Shown in pieces: positions 24,372-33,249 of a DNA stretch of 64,000 nt (position 1 is the stretch's first letter; every line of letters begins with the position of its first letter). The translations under genes were made by a program, and so were the position numbers. This stretch comes from Nocardioides cremeus. GTDB lineage: Bacteria > Actinomycetota > Actinomycetes > Propionibacteriales > Nocardioidaceae. The stretch spans positions 1 to 64,000 of the forward strand of contig NZ_JAULSC010000021.1 in assembly GCF_030518195.1 (NCBI RefSeq), given 5' to 3'. Under the pieces are notes generated by a model. It worked only from the letters and a program-made list of their open reading frames with translations, was not told the DNA's origin and made no database searches.

Positions 24372-25523
24372 ATGGACCTCTCCCTGAACGACGAGCAGCA
24401 GGCCTTCCGTGCCCTGGCGCGCGACTTCCTCGACCGCGAGGCGGTGCCGCACCGCGTCGAGTGGGACCGCGCCGAGTCCGTCGACCTCGCGATCGTGCCC
24501 AAGATGGCCGAGATCGGGTTCTTCGGCCTGACCATCCCTGAGGAGTACGGCGGCCTCGGCGGCGACTACGTGACCTACTCGCTGGCCATGGAGGAGCTCG
24601 GGCGTGCCGACTCGGCGCTGCGCGGGATCGTCTCGGTCTCCAGCGGGCTGGTCGGCAAGTCGATCCTCTTCCACGGCAGCGAGGAGCAGAAGCAGGAGTG
24701 GCTGCCGCAGCTGGCGGAGGCCACCAAGCTGGGCTGCTTCGGCCTGACCGAGCCCGACGTGGGCTCCGACGCCGGCAACCTGACCACGCGGGCGCGCCGT
24801 GACGGCGACGACTACGTGATCGACGGCCAGAAGCTCTACATCACCAACGGCACCTGGGCCGACGTGGCACTGATCTTCGCCCGCACCGGCAGCGACGGGC
24901 CGCGCGGCATCTCGGCGTTCCTGGTGCCGACCGACGCCCCCGGCTTCGAGGCCCGTGAGATCAAGGGCAAGCTCGGGCTGCGCGGCCAGGCCACCGCCGA
25001 GCTGTTCCTCGACGGGGTCCGGGTGCCGGCCTCGGCGATGCTCGGCGAGGAGGGCACCGGCTTCAAGATCGCGATGAGCACCCTCGACAAGGGCCGCCTC
25101 GCGGTGGCCTCCGGCTGCGTGGGGATCGTCCAGGGCTGCCTCGAGACGGCGGTCGAGTACGCCACCTCCCGCACCCAGTTCGGCCGTCCGCTCGCCGGGT
25201 TCCAGCTGGTGCAGGACATGATCGCCGACATCTCGCTCGACGCCGACGCGGCGCGGCTGCTGGCCTGGCGCTGCGCCGACCTGATCGACCGCGGCGAGCC
25301 CTACGGGGTGGCGGCGTCCAAGGCCAAGCTCTTCGCCTCCGAGGCGGCGGTGCGCGCGGCCAACAACGCGCTGCAGGTGCACGGCGGGGCGGGCTACGTC
25401 GACGAGTACCCGCCGGCCAAGTACCTGCGCGACGCCCGCGTGATGACGCTCTACGAAGGCACCAGCCAGATCCAGAAGCTGCTGATCGGTCGCGACGAGA
25501 CCGGCATCAGCGCCTTCGTCTGA
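24372..25523 (+). CDS. Acyl-CoA dehydrogenase, canonical homotetrameric type
   Basis: This 383-residue acyl-CoA dehydrogenase has all classic features. They are FGLTEPDVGSDAGNL (flavin loop), GQKLYITNG, RTQFGRPLAGFQ, QVHGGAGYVDEYP, and the active-site loop TLYEGTSQIQ with the catalytic Glu in place. It should introduce a 2,3-double bond in an acyl-CoA and pass electrons to ETF. It is the only one of the six ACADs in the window with an unaltered YEGT motif. ATG 24372 lies 4 nt after the previous stop. Confidence 0.92.
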   Translation: MDLSLNDEQQAFRALARDFLDREAVPHRVEWDRAESVDLAIVPKMAEIGFFGLTIPEEYGGLGGDYVTYSLAMEELGRADSALRGIVSVSSGLVGKSILFHGSEEQKQEWLPQLAEATKLGCFGLTEPDVGSDAGNLTTRARRDGDDYVIDGQKLYITNGTWADVALIFARTGSDGPRGISAFLVPTDAPGFEAREIKGKLGLRGQATAELFLDGVRVPASAMLGEEGTGFKIAMSTLDKGRLAVASGCVGIVQGCLETAVEYATSRTQFGRPLAGFQLVQDMIADISLDADAARLLAWRCADLIDRGEPYGVAASKAKLFASEAAVRAANNALQVHGGAGYVDEYPPAKYLRDARVMTLYEGTSQIQKLLIGRDETGISAFV

Positions 25524-25581
25524 GCCCCGCCCCAGCCCCATCCACCTCACCACCCACCGCACCACTCCTGGAGGACCCACC

Positions 25582-26523
25582 GTGCCGATCGACCCGCAGC
25601 TGGCCACCCTGCTCACGTTCCTCGAGCAGGCCGGCACCCCGCCCATGCACGAGGGCAGTGCCGAGGAGGCCCGCCTGGGCTTCCGCACCCTGTCCGTCGA
25701 CCTGCGCGACCCCTCAGTGCTGCCCGAGATGGCCTCGGTCGAGGAGGTCCACCTGCCCGGCGGCGCCGCAGCGCGCCCGGGCCGGGTCTACCGGCCGGTG
25801 AGCGACCTGGAGGAGCTGCCCACGGTCGCGTTCTTCCACGGAGGCGGCTTCGTGATCGGCGACCTCGACACCCACGACCTGACCTGCCGGCTGATCGCGT
25901 CGCGCTGCGAGGCCGTCGTGGTCTCGGTCGACTACCGCCTCGCCCCCGAGCACCCCTTCCCGGCCGGGCTGGAGGACGTGCTCGCCGCCGCACACTGGAT
26001 CAGCGACAACCTCGCCGACCTCGGCGGCTCCGAGGCGATGGGCGTGGCCGGCGACTCCGCCGGCGGCAATCTGGCCGCGGTCACCGCCCAGGTGCTGCGC
26101 GACGAGGGCCGCCCGCTCGCCGGCCAGCTGCTGATCTACCCGGTCACCGACTCGGCCGGCTCCTACCCCTCGCACACCGAGAACGCCGAGGGCTACTTCC
26201 TCGACGCCGCCACGATGGCCTGGTTCGGCGCCCAGTACGCCGGTGGCGCGGCCGACCTTGACCCCGCCGACCCCCGGCTCTCGCCGCTGCACGGCCGCCT
26301 CGACGGCCTGGCCCCGGCCGTGGTGGTCACCGCCGAGCTCGACCCGCTGCGCGACGACGGCAACGCCTACGCCCGCGCCCTCGAGGACGCCGGGGTCGCG
26401 GTGCAGCACCAGGTCTTCCCCGGCCTGATCCACGGCTTCGTCGACATGGGCCGCCACTCCGAGGCCGCCGACCGCGCCGTGGAGGAGACCCTCGCCCTCT
26501 TCCGCCCCCTCCTGCACCCCTGA
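25582..26523 (+). CDS. Alpha/beta hydrolase of the HSL/GDXG esterase family
   Basis: This 313-residue carboxylesterase/lipase-like enzyme has the oxyanion motif HGGGF at about 93-97, the nucleophile elbow GDSAGG at about 156-161, and probably Asp in TAELDPLRDDG and His in GLIHGF to complete the triad. No signal peptide is seen, so it is cytoplasmic. It is the last gene of the island, 58 nt after the dehydrogenase with its own GGAGG, and may release the acid substrate from an ester or lactone. It starts at GTG 25582. Two palindromic repeats follow it. Confidence 0.9.
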   Translation: MPIDPQLATLLTFLEQAGTPPMHEGSAEEARLGFRTLSVDLRDPSVLPEMASVEEVHLPGGAAARPGRVYRPVSDLEELPTVAFFHGGGFVIGDLDTHDLTCRLIASRCEAVVVSVDYRLAPEHPFPAGLEDVLAAAHWISDNLADLGGSEAMGVAGDSAGGNLAAVTAQVLRDEGRPLAGQLLIYPVTDSAGSYPSHTENAEGYFLDAATMAWFGAQYAGGAADLDPADPRLSPLHGRLDGLAPAVVVTAELDPLRDDGNAYARALEDAGVAVQHQVFPGLIHGFVDMGRHSEAADRAVEETLALFRPLLHP

Positions 26524-26536
26524 CCGCCCCCGCCGC

Positions 26537-26679
26537 TGGTTGAGCAGCGAGGGCCGAAGGCTCGAGCGTCGCCGAAACCCGGTAACCCCATGGCGTACGG
26601 CGGCCGCGGTTGCGGCGCGCGGGCCACTCACGCGGTCTCGGCGTCGCTCGTCGCTGGCGCTCCTCCCTGCTCGACCAAC
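26537..26679. repeat. Palindromic intergenic repeat, copy B
   Basis: This unit of about 143 bp is bounded by TGGTTGAGCAG and CTGCTCGACCA, which are reverse complements apart from one base. Inner arms GAGCGTCGCCGAAACC and GGTCTCGGCGTCGCTC also pair with few mismatches, leaving a central CATGGCGTACG region. It is about 95 percent identical by eye to copy C, which follows after 6 bp in the same orientation. Together the two fill almost all of the 315-bp gap between genes; no coding sequence is supported. Confidence 0.85.
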
Positions 26680-26685
26680 GACCCC

Positions 26686-26830
26686 GTTGGTTGAGCAGCG
26701 AGGGCCGAAGGCTCGAGCGTCGCCGAAACCCGGTGACCCCATGGCGTACGCCGGCCGCGGTTGCGGCGCGCGGGCCACTCACGCGGTCTCGACGATGCTC
26801 GTCGCTGGCGCTCCTCCCTGCTCGACCAAC
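26686..26830. repeat. Palindromic intergenic repeat, copy C
   Basis: This 145-bp unit runs from GTTGGTTGAGCAG to CTGCTCGACCAAC, a 13-bp terminal inverted repeat with one mismatch. It is a tandem neighbour of copy B and closely related to copy A at 36-158. The unit ends 8 bp before the stop of the PucR-type gene on the minus strand, so a folded copy could act in termination for both convergent genes. Confidence 0.85.
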
Positions 26831-26838
26831 GGCGAGCC

Positions 26839-28080
26839 TCAGCGGTCGCGGGCCATCAGCGCCAGCTCGAGCAGCAGCTTGTCGCGGGGGCTGGCCAGGG
26901 ACCGGCCGGTGAGCTCCTCGATCTGCTTGAGCCGGTAGATCACGGTGTTGCGGTGGCAGTAGAGCTCCTCGGCGGCGTGCGTGGGTGAGCCGTCGTGGCG
27001 CAGCAGCGCGGCGAGCGTGTCGAGCAGGGTGCGCGACTGGGCCTCGGGCTGGGCCAGCAGCGGGCCCAGCGTCTCGCGCAGCAGCAACGGCGCCACCTGC
27101 GGCGAGCCGGCCAGCAGCACCTCGGGCAGGCGTTGCGAGACCGCGACGGCGCCCGTGGTGCCGCGCGTGATGGTCTCGGCCGCCCGGGTCGCCAGCTGGT
27201 ACGCCGCCGCGAAGCCGGCCACGCCGTCGGGGGCCACGCACACACCCACGCGGGCCCGCACCTGCGCCCCCACGACGTCGACGAGCTGCTCCTCCACCAG
27301 GGGCGACGCGGCGCCCCCGGTCGCGCCCGGGGACGCGGCGGCGACGAGCCCGAAGTAGGTGCCGCCGCGCACGTGCCAGCGCACCATGAGGCCCAGCCGC
27401 TCGAGCCGGTCCTCGCTGGGTCCGAGCCCTGCGTCGACCTCGCCGTCGAGCAGCGCCACCAGGCAGCCCACGGGCGCGTCGGGATCCACGCCCAGCGCGT
27501 CGCGCACCTCGGCGGCGTACTCGGGGTCGGCGCCGCGGCCCTCCACGAGGGCGTCGAGCACCGACTGCTGGCGCTGCAGGTCGACCCGGGTCAGGCGCAG
27601 GCTCTCGCGCCGGTAGGCGTCGATGAGCACCGCGGTCTGCACGTCGAGGTTCGACCACACGATGCGCGCAGCCAGCAGGAGCACCGGCTCGTCGCCGCGC
27701 CCGTCCTTGCCCTGCGAGTGGGAGACCAGCGCCTCCCACAGCATCCGGGCCCCGACGGTGTAGGCGTTGAGCACCAGCTCGAGCGGGACGCCCTGCTGGG
27801 CCCTGCGACGTCCGGTGTCGCGCCACACCTGTGCCGCGGCCGAGCTGCCCGCCTGGGGCTGGCCGGTCAGGACCGCGAGGCCGCGCCGGATGTGCACCCG
27901 GGTGCTCTCGCGGACGTCGGCGCGCAGGTCGGGCCCGACCTGGTCGTAGATGTCGGCGTCGCGCTCCAGCAGCGTCAGGGTGATGCTGTCGGCGATCTGG
28001 TCGGACTGCTCCACGAGGGGCAGCCAGGCGCGCTGGACGTCCTCCAGGGTGGCCCGTCCGGGGCCGACGTCGACGCGCAT
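26839..28080 (-). CDS. PucR/CdaR-type transcriptional regulator
   Basis: This 413-residue regulator has a helical N-terminal region (about 10-160), a GGDEF-like/CdaR middle domain and a C-terminal PucR helix-turn-helix (AAEELYCHRNTVIYRLKQIEELTGRSL, about 365-391). Family members usually activate catabolic or transport operons in response to a small metabolite. The gene is divergent from the LIV-type transporter operon, with 175 bp between starts, so that operon is its most likely target. ATG 28080 is preferred; an in-frame GTG at 28089 is possible. Neither has a good ribosome-binding site. Confidence 0.85.
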   Translation of the reverse strand: MRVDVGPGRATLEDVQRAWLPLVEQSDQIADSITLTLLERDADIYDQVGPDLRADVRESTRVHIRRGLAVLTGQPQAGSSAAAQVWRDTGRRRAQQGVPLELVLNAYTVGARMLWEALVSHSQGKDGRGDEPVLLLAARIVWSNLDVQTAVLIDAYRRESLRLTRVDLQRQQSVLDALVEGRGADPEYAAEVRDALGVDPDAPVGCLVALLDGEVDAGLGPSEDRLERLGLMVRWHVRGGTYFGLVAAASPGATGGAASPLVEEQLVDVVGAQVRARVGVCVAPDGVAGFAAAYQLATRAAETITRGTTGAVAVSQRLPEVLLAGSPQVAPLLLRETLGPLLAQPEAQSRTLLDTLAALLRHDGSPTHAAEELYCHRNTVIYRLKQIEELTGRSLASPRDKLLLELALMARDR

Positions 28081-28255
28081 GAGCAGCACGTTCGCACCCA
28101 ACGCACAAGGAGCGCCAGCGTAAAGGCGGTGAAATGGCGCACATGCCAAGGAATTTTGTGCTCCGCGCCTAATGCGCGATCTGTGCGCTGCGACCAAGGT
28201 GGTGCACGTCACAAGCGGACGAACGCGTTCCGCTGCCCGCTCCAGGAAGGACCTC

Positions 28256-29053
28256 ATGTCGTCCACACCGTCCGCCGAAGGCGGCCCCGTCCCGGCTCTG
28301 GAGCTCTCCGACGTCACCGTGCGCTTCGGCGGCATCACCGCCCTCAGCGAGGTCGGCCTGGCAGTGCGTCCCGGCTCGGTGCACGGCGTCATCGGCCCCA
28401 ACGGCGCGGGCAAGACCACGCTCTTCAACGTCGCCTGCGGCTTCGTCACCCCTGACACCGGCCGGATCGTGCGTGAGGGCACCGTGCTCGACAAGCTGGC
28501 CCCGCACCAGCTCGCAGGCCTCTCGATGGCCCGCACGCTCCAGGGCCTGGGTCTCTTCGACCGGATCACGGTGCTCGACAACGTCGTGGTCGGCGCCGAC
28601 CGGCACGCCCGCTCGGGCTTCCTCGGCTCGCTGCTGGCCCTGCCCCGCGCCGGGCGCGAGGAGAAGGCGCTGCGCGAGCGGGCCCGGGCGGTGCTGGCCG
28701 AGCTGCACATCGAGCAGTACGCCGACCGCTACCCCACCAGCCTCCCCTACCCGGTGCGCAAGCGGGTCGCGCTGGCCCGTGCGCTCGCCGCCGAGCCCAC
28801 CCTCCTGCTGCTCGACGAGCCGGCCAGCGGCCTGTCCTCGGCCGAGATGGACGAGCTGGGCGACCTCGTGACGTCGCTGGGCTCGCGGATGTCGGTGATG
28901 CTCGTGGAGCACCACATGGACCTGGTGATGCGGGTCTGCGACGAGATCACCGTGCTCGACTTCGGCAAGGTGATCGCGCACGGCACCCCCGACGAGGTGC
29001 GCAACGACCCCGCCGTGCTGGCGGCCTACCTGGGCGACGAGGTGACCCACTGA
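28256..29053 (+). CDS. Branched-chain amino acid-type ABC transporter, ATP-binding protein (LivG-like)
   Basis: This 265-residue ATPase has Walker A GPNGAGKTT at 47-55, Walker B LLLLDEPASGLS near 185 and a switch His in VEHHMD. The signature region reads LPYPVRKRVALARAL instead of LSGGQ, a deviation common in LivG proteins. It energises import with the LivF-like partner encoded next. ATG 28256 is chosen because AGGAAGG is 6 nt upstream. It opens a five-gene operon with all components of a LIV importer. Confidence 0.9.
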   Translation: MSSTPSAEGGPVPALELSDVTVRFGGITALSEVGLAVRPGSVHGVIGPNGAGKTTLFNVACGFVTPDTGRIVREGTVLDKLAPHQLAGLSMARTLQGLGLFDRITVLDNVVVGADRHARSGFLGSLLALPRAGREEKALRERARAVLAELHIEQYADRYPTSLPYPVRKRVALARALAAEPTLLLLDEPASGLSSAEMDELGDLVTSLGSRMSVMLVEHHMDLVMRVCDEITVLDFGKVIAHGTPDEVRNDPAVLAAYLGDEVTH

Positions 29054-29757
29054 TGCTGACCCTCGACAAGCTGACGGCCGGCTACGGCCCCGTCACCGCG
29101 CTGCAGGACGTCACCTTCTCCGCCGGCAAGGGCCAGATCACCGCCGTCCTGGGCGCCAACGGTGCCGGCAAGACCACTCTGCTGCGCACCGTGTCGGGGC
29201 TGCACCGGCCCGAGTCCGGCACCATCTCGCTCGACGGCCAGCCGCTGCGCAAGGTCAACGCCGAGCAGATGCCGGCGCTGGGCATGGTCCACGTGCCCGA
29301 GGGGCGCGGCGTGATCACCGAGCTGACCATCGAGGAGAACCTGCGCCTGGGCGGCCTGGCCAAGGGCGGCAAGCTGCGCTCCGAGGACCTCGAGCGCGTC
29401 TACGAGCTCTTCCCGGTCCTCGCCGACCGTCGTGCCAGCCTGGCGCACACGCTCTCGGGCGGCGAGCGCCAGATGCTGGTCATCGGCCGGGCCCTGATGT
29501 CGGAGCCCCGGCTGCTGCTGCTCGACGAGCCGTCGCTGGGCCTGGCCCCGCGCATCGTGGCGCAGATCTTCGACCTGCTGCGCGGCCTCGTCGACGACCA
29601 GGGCCTCAGCGTCCTGCTGGTCGAGCAGAACGCCCGCAGCGCCCTGTCGGTGGCCGACCACGGAGTGGTGCTCAACCTCGGCCGCGTCGTGGCCGACGAG
29701 AAGGCCTCGGTCCTGGCCGCCGACGACCAGCTGCGCCACGCCTACCTCGGCTTCTGA
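29053..29757 (+). CDS. Branched-chain amino acid-type ABC transporter, ATP-binding protein (LivF-like)
   Basis: This 234-residue ATPase has Walker A GANGAGKTT at 34-42, signature LSGGERQML, Walker B LLLLDEPSLGL and switch region LVEQNARSAL. The order after LivG and the short length fit LivF. ATG 29053 overlaps the previous stop by one base (TGATG), so translation is coupled and equal amounts of both ATPases are expected. Confidence 0.92.
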   Translation: MLTLDKLTAGYGPVTALQDVTFSAGKGQITAVLGANGAGKTTLLRTVSGLHRPESGTISLDGQPLRKVNAEQMPALGMVHVPEGRGVITELTIEENLRLGGLAKGGKLRSEDLERVYELFPVLADRRASLAHTLSGGERQMLVIGRALMSEPRLLLLDEPSLGLAPRIVAQIFDLLRGLVDDQGLSVLLVEQNARSALSVADHGVVLNLGRVVADEKASVLAADDQLRHAYLGF

Positions 29758-29790
29758 GCCGCACCGCCCACCCCAAGAACGGAGATCGAC

Positions 29791-30669
29791 GTGCAACAAC
29801 TCGTGAACACCGCCCTCGGCGGGCTCACGCTCGGCGCCGTGTACGCCGCGTTCGCGCTGGCGCTGGTGCTGATCTTCCGCTCCACGCGGATCGTCAACTT
29901 CGCCCAGGCGCCGATGGCGATGGTGACCACCTTCATCGCGCTGACCCTGATCGACGCCGGCTACTCCTACTGGATCGGCTTCGCGGCCGCCCTGCTCTCG
30001 GGCCTGGTGCTCGGCGCGGTGATCGAGCGGGTCATCATCCGCCCGGTGGAGGACAAGCCCGAGATCAACGCGGTCATCCTGACGCTGGGCCTCTTCATCA
30101 CCCTGCACGCCCTGGCCGCGGTCATCTTCGGCAACCGCTTCCGCTCGTTCCCCGCTCCCTTCGGCCTGCGCGGCCTCGAGGTGGGTGGCACCACGATCCG
30201 GTTGACCACCTCGGGCATCTTCACGATCGCCGCGGTGGCCACCGTGATGGTGCTGCTCCTGCTGCTCTTCCGCTACACCGACGTGGGCCTGCGGATGCGG
30301 GCCTCGGCCTACAACCCCGAGGTGGCGCGCCTGCTGGGCGTGCGGGTCGGCCGGATGCTCACCCTCGGGTGGGCGCTGGCCGCGGTCGTCGGCTCGCTCT
30401 CGGGACTGCTGATCGCCAGCGGTGGCCTGGTGCACCCCGGCTACATGGACTCGATCGTCGTCTACGGCTTCGTGGCCGCCGTGCTCGGCGGGCTCGAGAG
30501 CCCGGTGGGCGCGGTCGTCGGCGGGCTGACGCTCGGCCTGTCGCTGAGCTTCGTCAGCGGCTACCTCGGCTCCGAGCTGGTCGCCCTGGCCGCGCTGCTG
30601 ATCCTGATGCTCGTGCTCACCCTGAAGCCCGGCGGTCTGTTCGCCGTGGCCTCGGCCAGGAGGGTCTGA
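29791..30669 (+). CDS. Branched-chain amino acid-type ABC transporter, permease (LivH-like)
   Basis: This 292-residue integral membrane protein has about eight helices. It has the LivH-type start (NTALGGLTLGAVYAAFALAL), RSTRIVNFAQAP, and the EAA-like cytoplasmic loop around RASAYNPEVARLLGVRV. It forms half of the channel with the LivM-like protein. GTG 29791 is preceded by GGAGATCG. The next gene overlaps by one base. Confidence 0.92.
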   Translation: MQQLVNTALGGLTLGAVYAAFALALVLIFRSTRIVNFAQAPMAMVTTFIALTLIDAGYSYWIGFAAALLSGLVLGAVIERVIIRPVEDKPEINAVILTLGLFITLHALAAVIFGNRFRSFPAPFGLRGLEVGGTTIRLTTSGIFTIAAVATVMVLLLLLFRYTDVGLRMRASAYNPEVARLLGVRVGRMLTLGWALAAVVGSLSGLLIASGGLVHPGYMDSIVVYGFVAAVLGGLESPVGAVVGGLTLGLSLSFVSGYLGSELVALAALLILMLVLTLKPGGLFAVASARRV

Positions 30670-31847
30670 TGAACCGCTTCCTCGACGTGTGGCGCCACTC
30701 GGTGCTGGGCCGCCACCTGCTGACCGCGCTCATCGGCCTGGCCGTGGTGGTCGTGGTCCTCGAGAGCGTCGGCGACTTCCGCGCCCTGCAGCTGGCCGCG
30801 ATGGCCTACCTCGGCATCGCCGCCGGCGGCCTGACGGTGCTGACCGGCATCAACGGCCAGATCTCGCTGGGCCACGGCGCGCTGATGGCGTTCGGTGCCT
30901 ACACGACCGCGCTGCTCCTCGACGACCCGACGTCCTCGATGCCGATCTCGCTGGTGGTGCTGGCCTCGACGGCCGTCGCACTGCTCGTCGGCACCGCGGT
31001 CGGCGTGGCCGCGGCCCGCCTGCACGGCCCCTACCTGGCCGGTGCGACCCTCGCGCTGGCGATCGCCGTGCCCGGCATCGCGCTCTACTTCGGCAGCTTC
31101 CTCGGCGGCGAGCAGGGCCTGCGGGTCTCGCTGCCCGACGTGCCGGTGTGGGCGCTGGACCTCGAGTACCTCCTGACCGGCACCGAGATGTCGCGCAGCC
31201 AGTACGTCGCCTACCTCGGCTGGATCACCCTCATCGTCACCTTCGTGCTGCTGGCCAACCTGGCCCGCGGCCGGGTCGGGCGCCGCTGGCGCGCCGTGCG
31301 CGACGACGAGGTCTCCGCCGAGCTGGCCGGCATCCAGCTGGGCCGCGCGCGGATCTCGGCGTTCATGGTCAGCGCCGCCGCGGCCGGTGCCGCCGGCTCC
31401 GTGCTGGCCATCACCGCACGGCTGGCCGCCCCGAGCGGGTTCACCATCGTGCTCAGCCTGACCCTGCTCACCGCGGTCGTGCTGGGCGGGCTGGGCTACC
31501 TGTCCGGGGCCCTGATCGGCGCGGGCCTGCTGACCTTCCTGCCGCCGTTCGTGACCCGCATCGGCGGCGACGCCGGCCTCTCCGACATCCGGGCCGCCGA
31601 GCTGGCGCCGCTGGTCTACGGCCTAGTCATGGTGCTGGTCATCCTGCTGGCCCCGGCCGGCCTGGTCGGCACCACGCGGATGTCCCTGGCCGGACGCCGG
31701 GCCCGGCGCCAGATGGCCGCCGCGGGCGCCGCTGGCGCGACCACCGGCTCCCCCGGCACGACTGCCCCCCACGACAGCTCCGACGAGCACGACCCCGGCA
31801 CGCCCCAGGCGTCCGGATCCACCACCCCGAAGGGAAGTACACGATGA
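30669..31847 (+). CDS. Branched-chain amino acid-type ABC transporter, permease (LivM-like)
   Basis: This 392-residue membrane protein has about nine helices. It has the LivM signature GQISLGHGALMAFGAY near residue 60 and the coupling loop RRWRAVRDDEVSAELAGI. Unlike typical LivM it ends in a 50-residue hydrophilic tail rich in Ala, Thr, Asp and His (after RRARRQMAAAG), which should be cytoplasmic. ATG 30669 shares a base with the LivH stop. The substrate-binding protein gene overlaps its stop by 4 nt. Confidence 0.9.
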   Translation: MNRFLDVWRHSVLGRHLLTALIGLAVVVVVLESVGDFRALQLAAMAYLGIAAGGLTVLTGINGQISLGHGALMAFGAYTTALLLDDPTSSMPISLVVLASTAVALLVGTAVGVAAARLHGPYLAGATLALAIAVPGIALYFGSFLGGEQGLRVSLPDVPVWALDLEYLLTGTEMSRSQYVAYLGWITLIVTFVLLANLARGRVGRRWRAVRDDEVSAELAGIQLGRARISAFMVSAAAAGAAGSVLAITARLAAPSGFTIVLSLTLLTAVVLGGLGYLSGALIGAGLLTFLPPFVTRIGGDAGLSDIRAAELAPLVYGLVMVLVILLAPAGLVGTTRMSLAGRRARRQMAAAGAAGATTGSPGTTAPHDSSDEHDPGTPQASGSTTPKGSTR

Positions 31848-33175
31848 AGGCACGACTGCTGGCCCCTGTGGCCGGCCTGCTCACGGCCACCATGGTCCTG
31901 GCGGGCTGCGGCGCCGGAGGCGACCGCGAGAGCGACAGCGGCGGCGAGGGCGGCGGAGCCTCCGACGTCGGCGTCACCGAGGACACCGTCACCGTCGGCG
32001 GCCACTTCCCGCTCACCGGCGTGGCCGCCCCCGGCTACAGCGAGATCCCCACCGGCGCCCAGGCGTACTTCGACTACGTCAACGCCGCGGGCGGCATCAA
32101 CGGCCGCCAGATCGAGTACATCGTCAAGGACGACGGCTACAACCCGACCAACACCAGCCAGGTCACCAACGAGCTGGTCCTCCAGGACGAGATCTTCGCG
32201 ATGGTCGGCGGTCTGGGCACCCCCACGCACAGCGCGGTCGTCGACTTCCTCAACTCCGAGGGCGTGCCCGACCTCTTCGTCTCCTCCGGCTCCCTGCAGT
32301 GGGGTGACGACGTCGAGTCCAAGCCCTACACCTTCGGCTGGCAGCCCGACTACGAGATCGAGGGCAAGATCATCGGCCAGTACATCGCCGAGAACATGCC
32401 CAAGGCCAAGGTCGGCCTGTTCCTGCAGGACGACGACTTCGGCGAGGACGGCGAGAAGGGCGTGCGCCAGTACCTCGACAAGCAGATCGTCGGCGTCGAG
32501 CGCTACACCTCCGGCAACACCGACGTGGGCCCTCAGGTCGCCGGCCTGCAGGCCAAGGGTGCCGACCTGGTGATCGCCTTCAACACCCCCTCCTACACCG
32601 CGCTGACCCAGCTCACGTCGCTGGCGCTGGGCTACGAGCCGACCTGGTTCTACTCCAACGTCGGCTCCGACCCCCAGCTGGTCGGCTCGCTGCTGAACCG
32701 CTTCTCCGAGGGTGCTGTCGAGGGTGACAACAGCTCGCTCAACGACGTGCTCACCACCGAGTACATCCCCGGCGTCGACGCGACCGACGACCCGTGGGTG
32801 CAGCTGTGGCAGGAGGTCTGGGACCAGGAGGGCGAGGGCGGCGAGCTCACGAACTACCGGATCTACGGCATGTCGCAGGCCTACGCCTTCGTGCAGGCCC
32901 TCGCCGCCGCCGGCGAGGACCTGACCCGCGACGGCCTCGTGGAGGCCGTCGAGTCCTTCGAGGACGTCACCGGCCCGCAGCTGGCGCCGTTCCGCTACAG
33001 CGCGGACAGCCACATGGGCATCTCCGGCATGCGTGTCGTGGAGCTCCAGGGCGGCAAGGCCGAGGAGCTGACCCCCGTGCTGGTCAGCGACATCGGTGAC
33101 GCCCCGATCGAGGAGGACTCCTCCGACCAGGCCAGCGACGCCCCGCCGGAGGGTGGCATCCCCGACGGCAGCTGA
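31844..33175 (+). CDS. ABC transporter substrate-binding lipoprotein (LivJ/type I periplasmic binding family)
   Basis: This 443-residue lipoprotein has lipobox LAGC (Cys22), a Gly/Ser/Asp linker and a Peripla_BP_6 domain: VTVGGHFPLTGVAAPGYSEI, FDYVNAAGGINGRQIEYIVKDD and MVGGLGTPTHSAV. Binding proteins of this family carry branched-chain amino acids, amides, urea or aromatic acids, and the ligand cannot be read from the sequence. The C-terminal 20 residues are acidic and probably disordered. ATG 31844 overlaps the LivM stop (ATGA). A strong terminator hairpin follows. Confidence 0.92.
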   Translation: MKARLLAPVAGLLTATMVLAGCGAGGDRESDSGGEGGGASDVGVTEDTVTVGGHFPLTGVAAPGYSEIPTGAQAYFDYVNAAGGINGRQIEYIVKDDGYNPTNTSQVTNELVLQDEIFAMVGGLGTPTHSAVVDFLNSEGVPDLFVSSGSLQWGDDVESKPYTFGWQPDYEIEGKIIGQYIAENMPKAKVGLFLQDDDFGEDGEKGVRQYLDKQIVGVERYTSGNTDVGPQVAGLQAKGADLVIAFNTPSYTALTQLTSLALGYEPTWFYSNVGSDPQLVGSLLNRFSEGAVEGDNSSLNDVLTTEYIPGVDATDDPWVQLWQEVWDQEGEGGELTNYRIYGMSQAYAFVQALAAAGEDLTRDGLVEAVESFEDVTGPQLAPFRYSADSHMGISGMRVVELQGGKAEELTPVLVSDIGDAPIEEDSSDQASDAPPEGGIPDGS

Positions 33176-33197
33176 TCGCTGCTCGACCCGTAGACGG

Positions 33198-33228
33198 CGG
33201 CGCCCGGTCCCTCGCGGACCGGGCGCCG
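33198..33228 (+). terminator. Terminator of the LIV-type transporter operon
   Basis: A perfect 13-bp stem (CGGCGCCCGGTCC and its complement) with loop CTCGC begins 22 nt after the binding-protein stop. The sequence after it is GT-rich but has no long T-run. Confidence 0.8.
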
Positions 33229-33249
33229 TCGTCGTGCTTGGATGACCCG

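Noticed and set aside
17483..26523. Natural-product biosynthetic cluster
   Set aside because: No ketosynthase, acyltransferase, carrier protein, NRPS or terpene synthase is present; the gene content is catabolic.
26537..26830. Tandem repeats as a CRISPR array
   Set aside because: There are only two units of about 145 bp with a 6-bp spacer and internal palindromes; this is not the short-repeat, unique-spacer pattern of CRISPR, and no cas gene is near.
26537..26830. Repeat pair as an insertion sequence
   Set aside because: No transposase frame is present and target duplications are not evident. A non-autonomous element remains possible and is reported as a finding.
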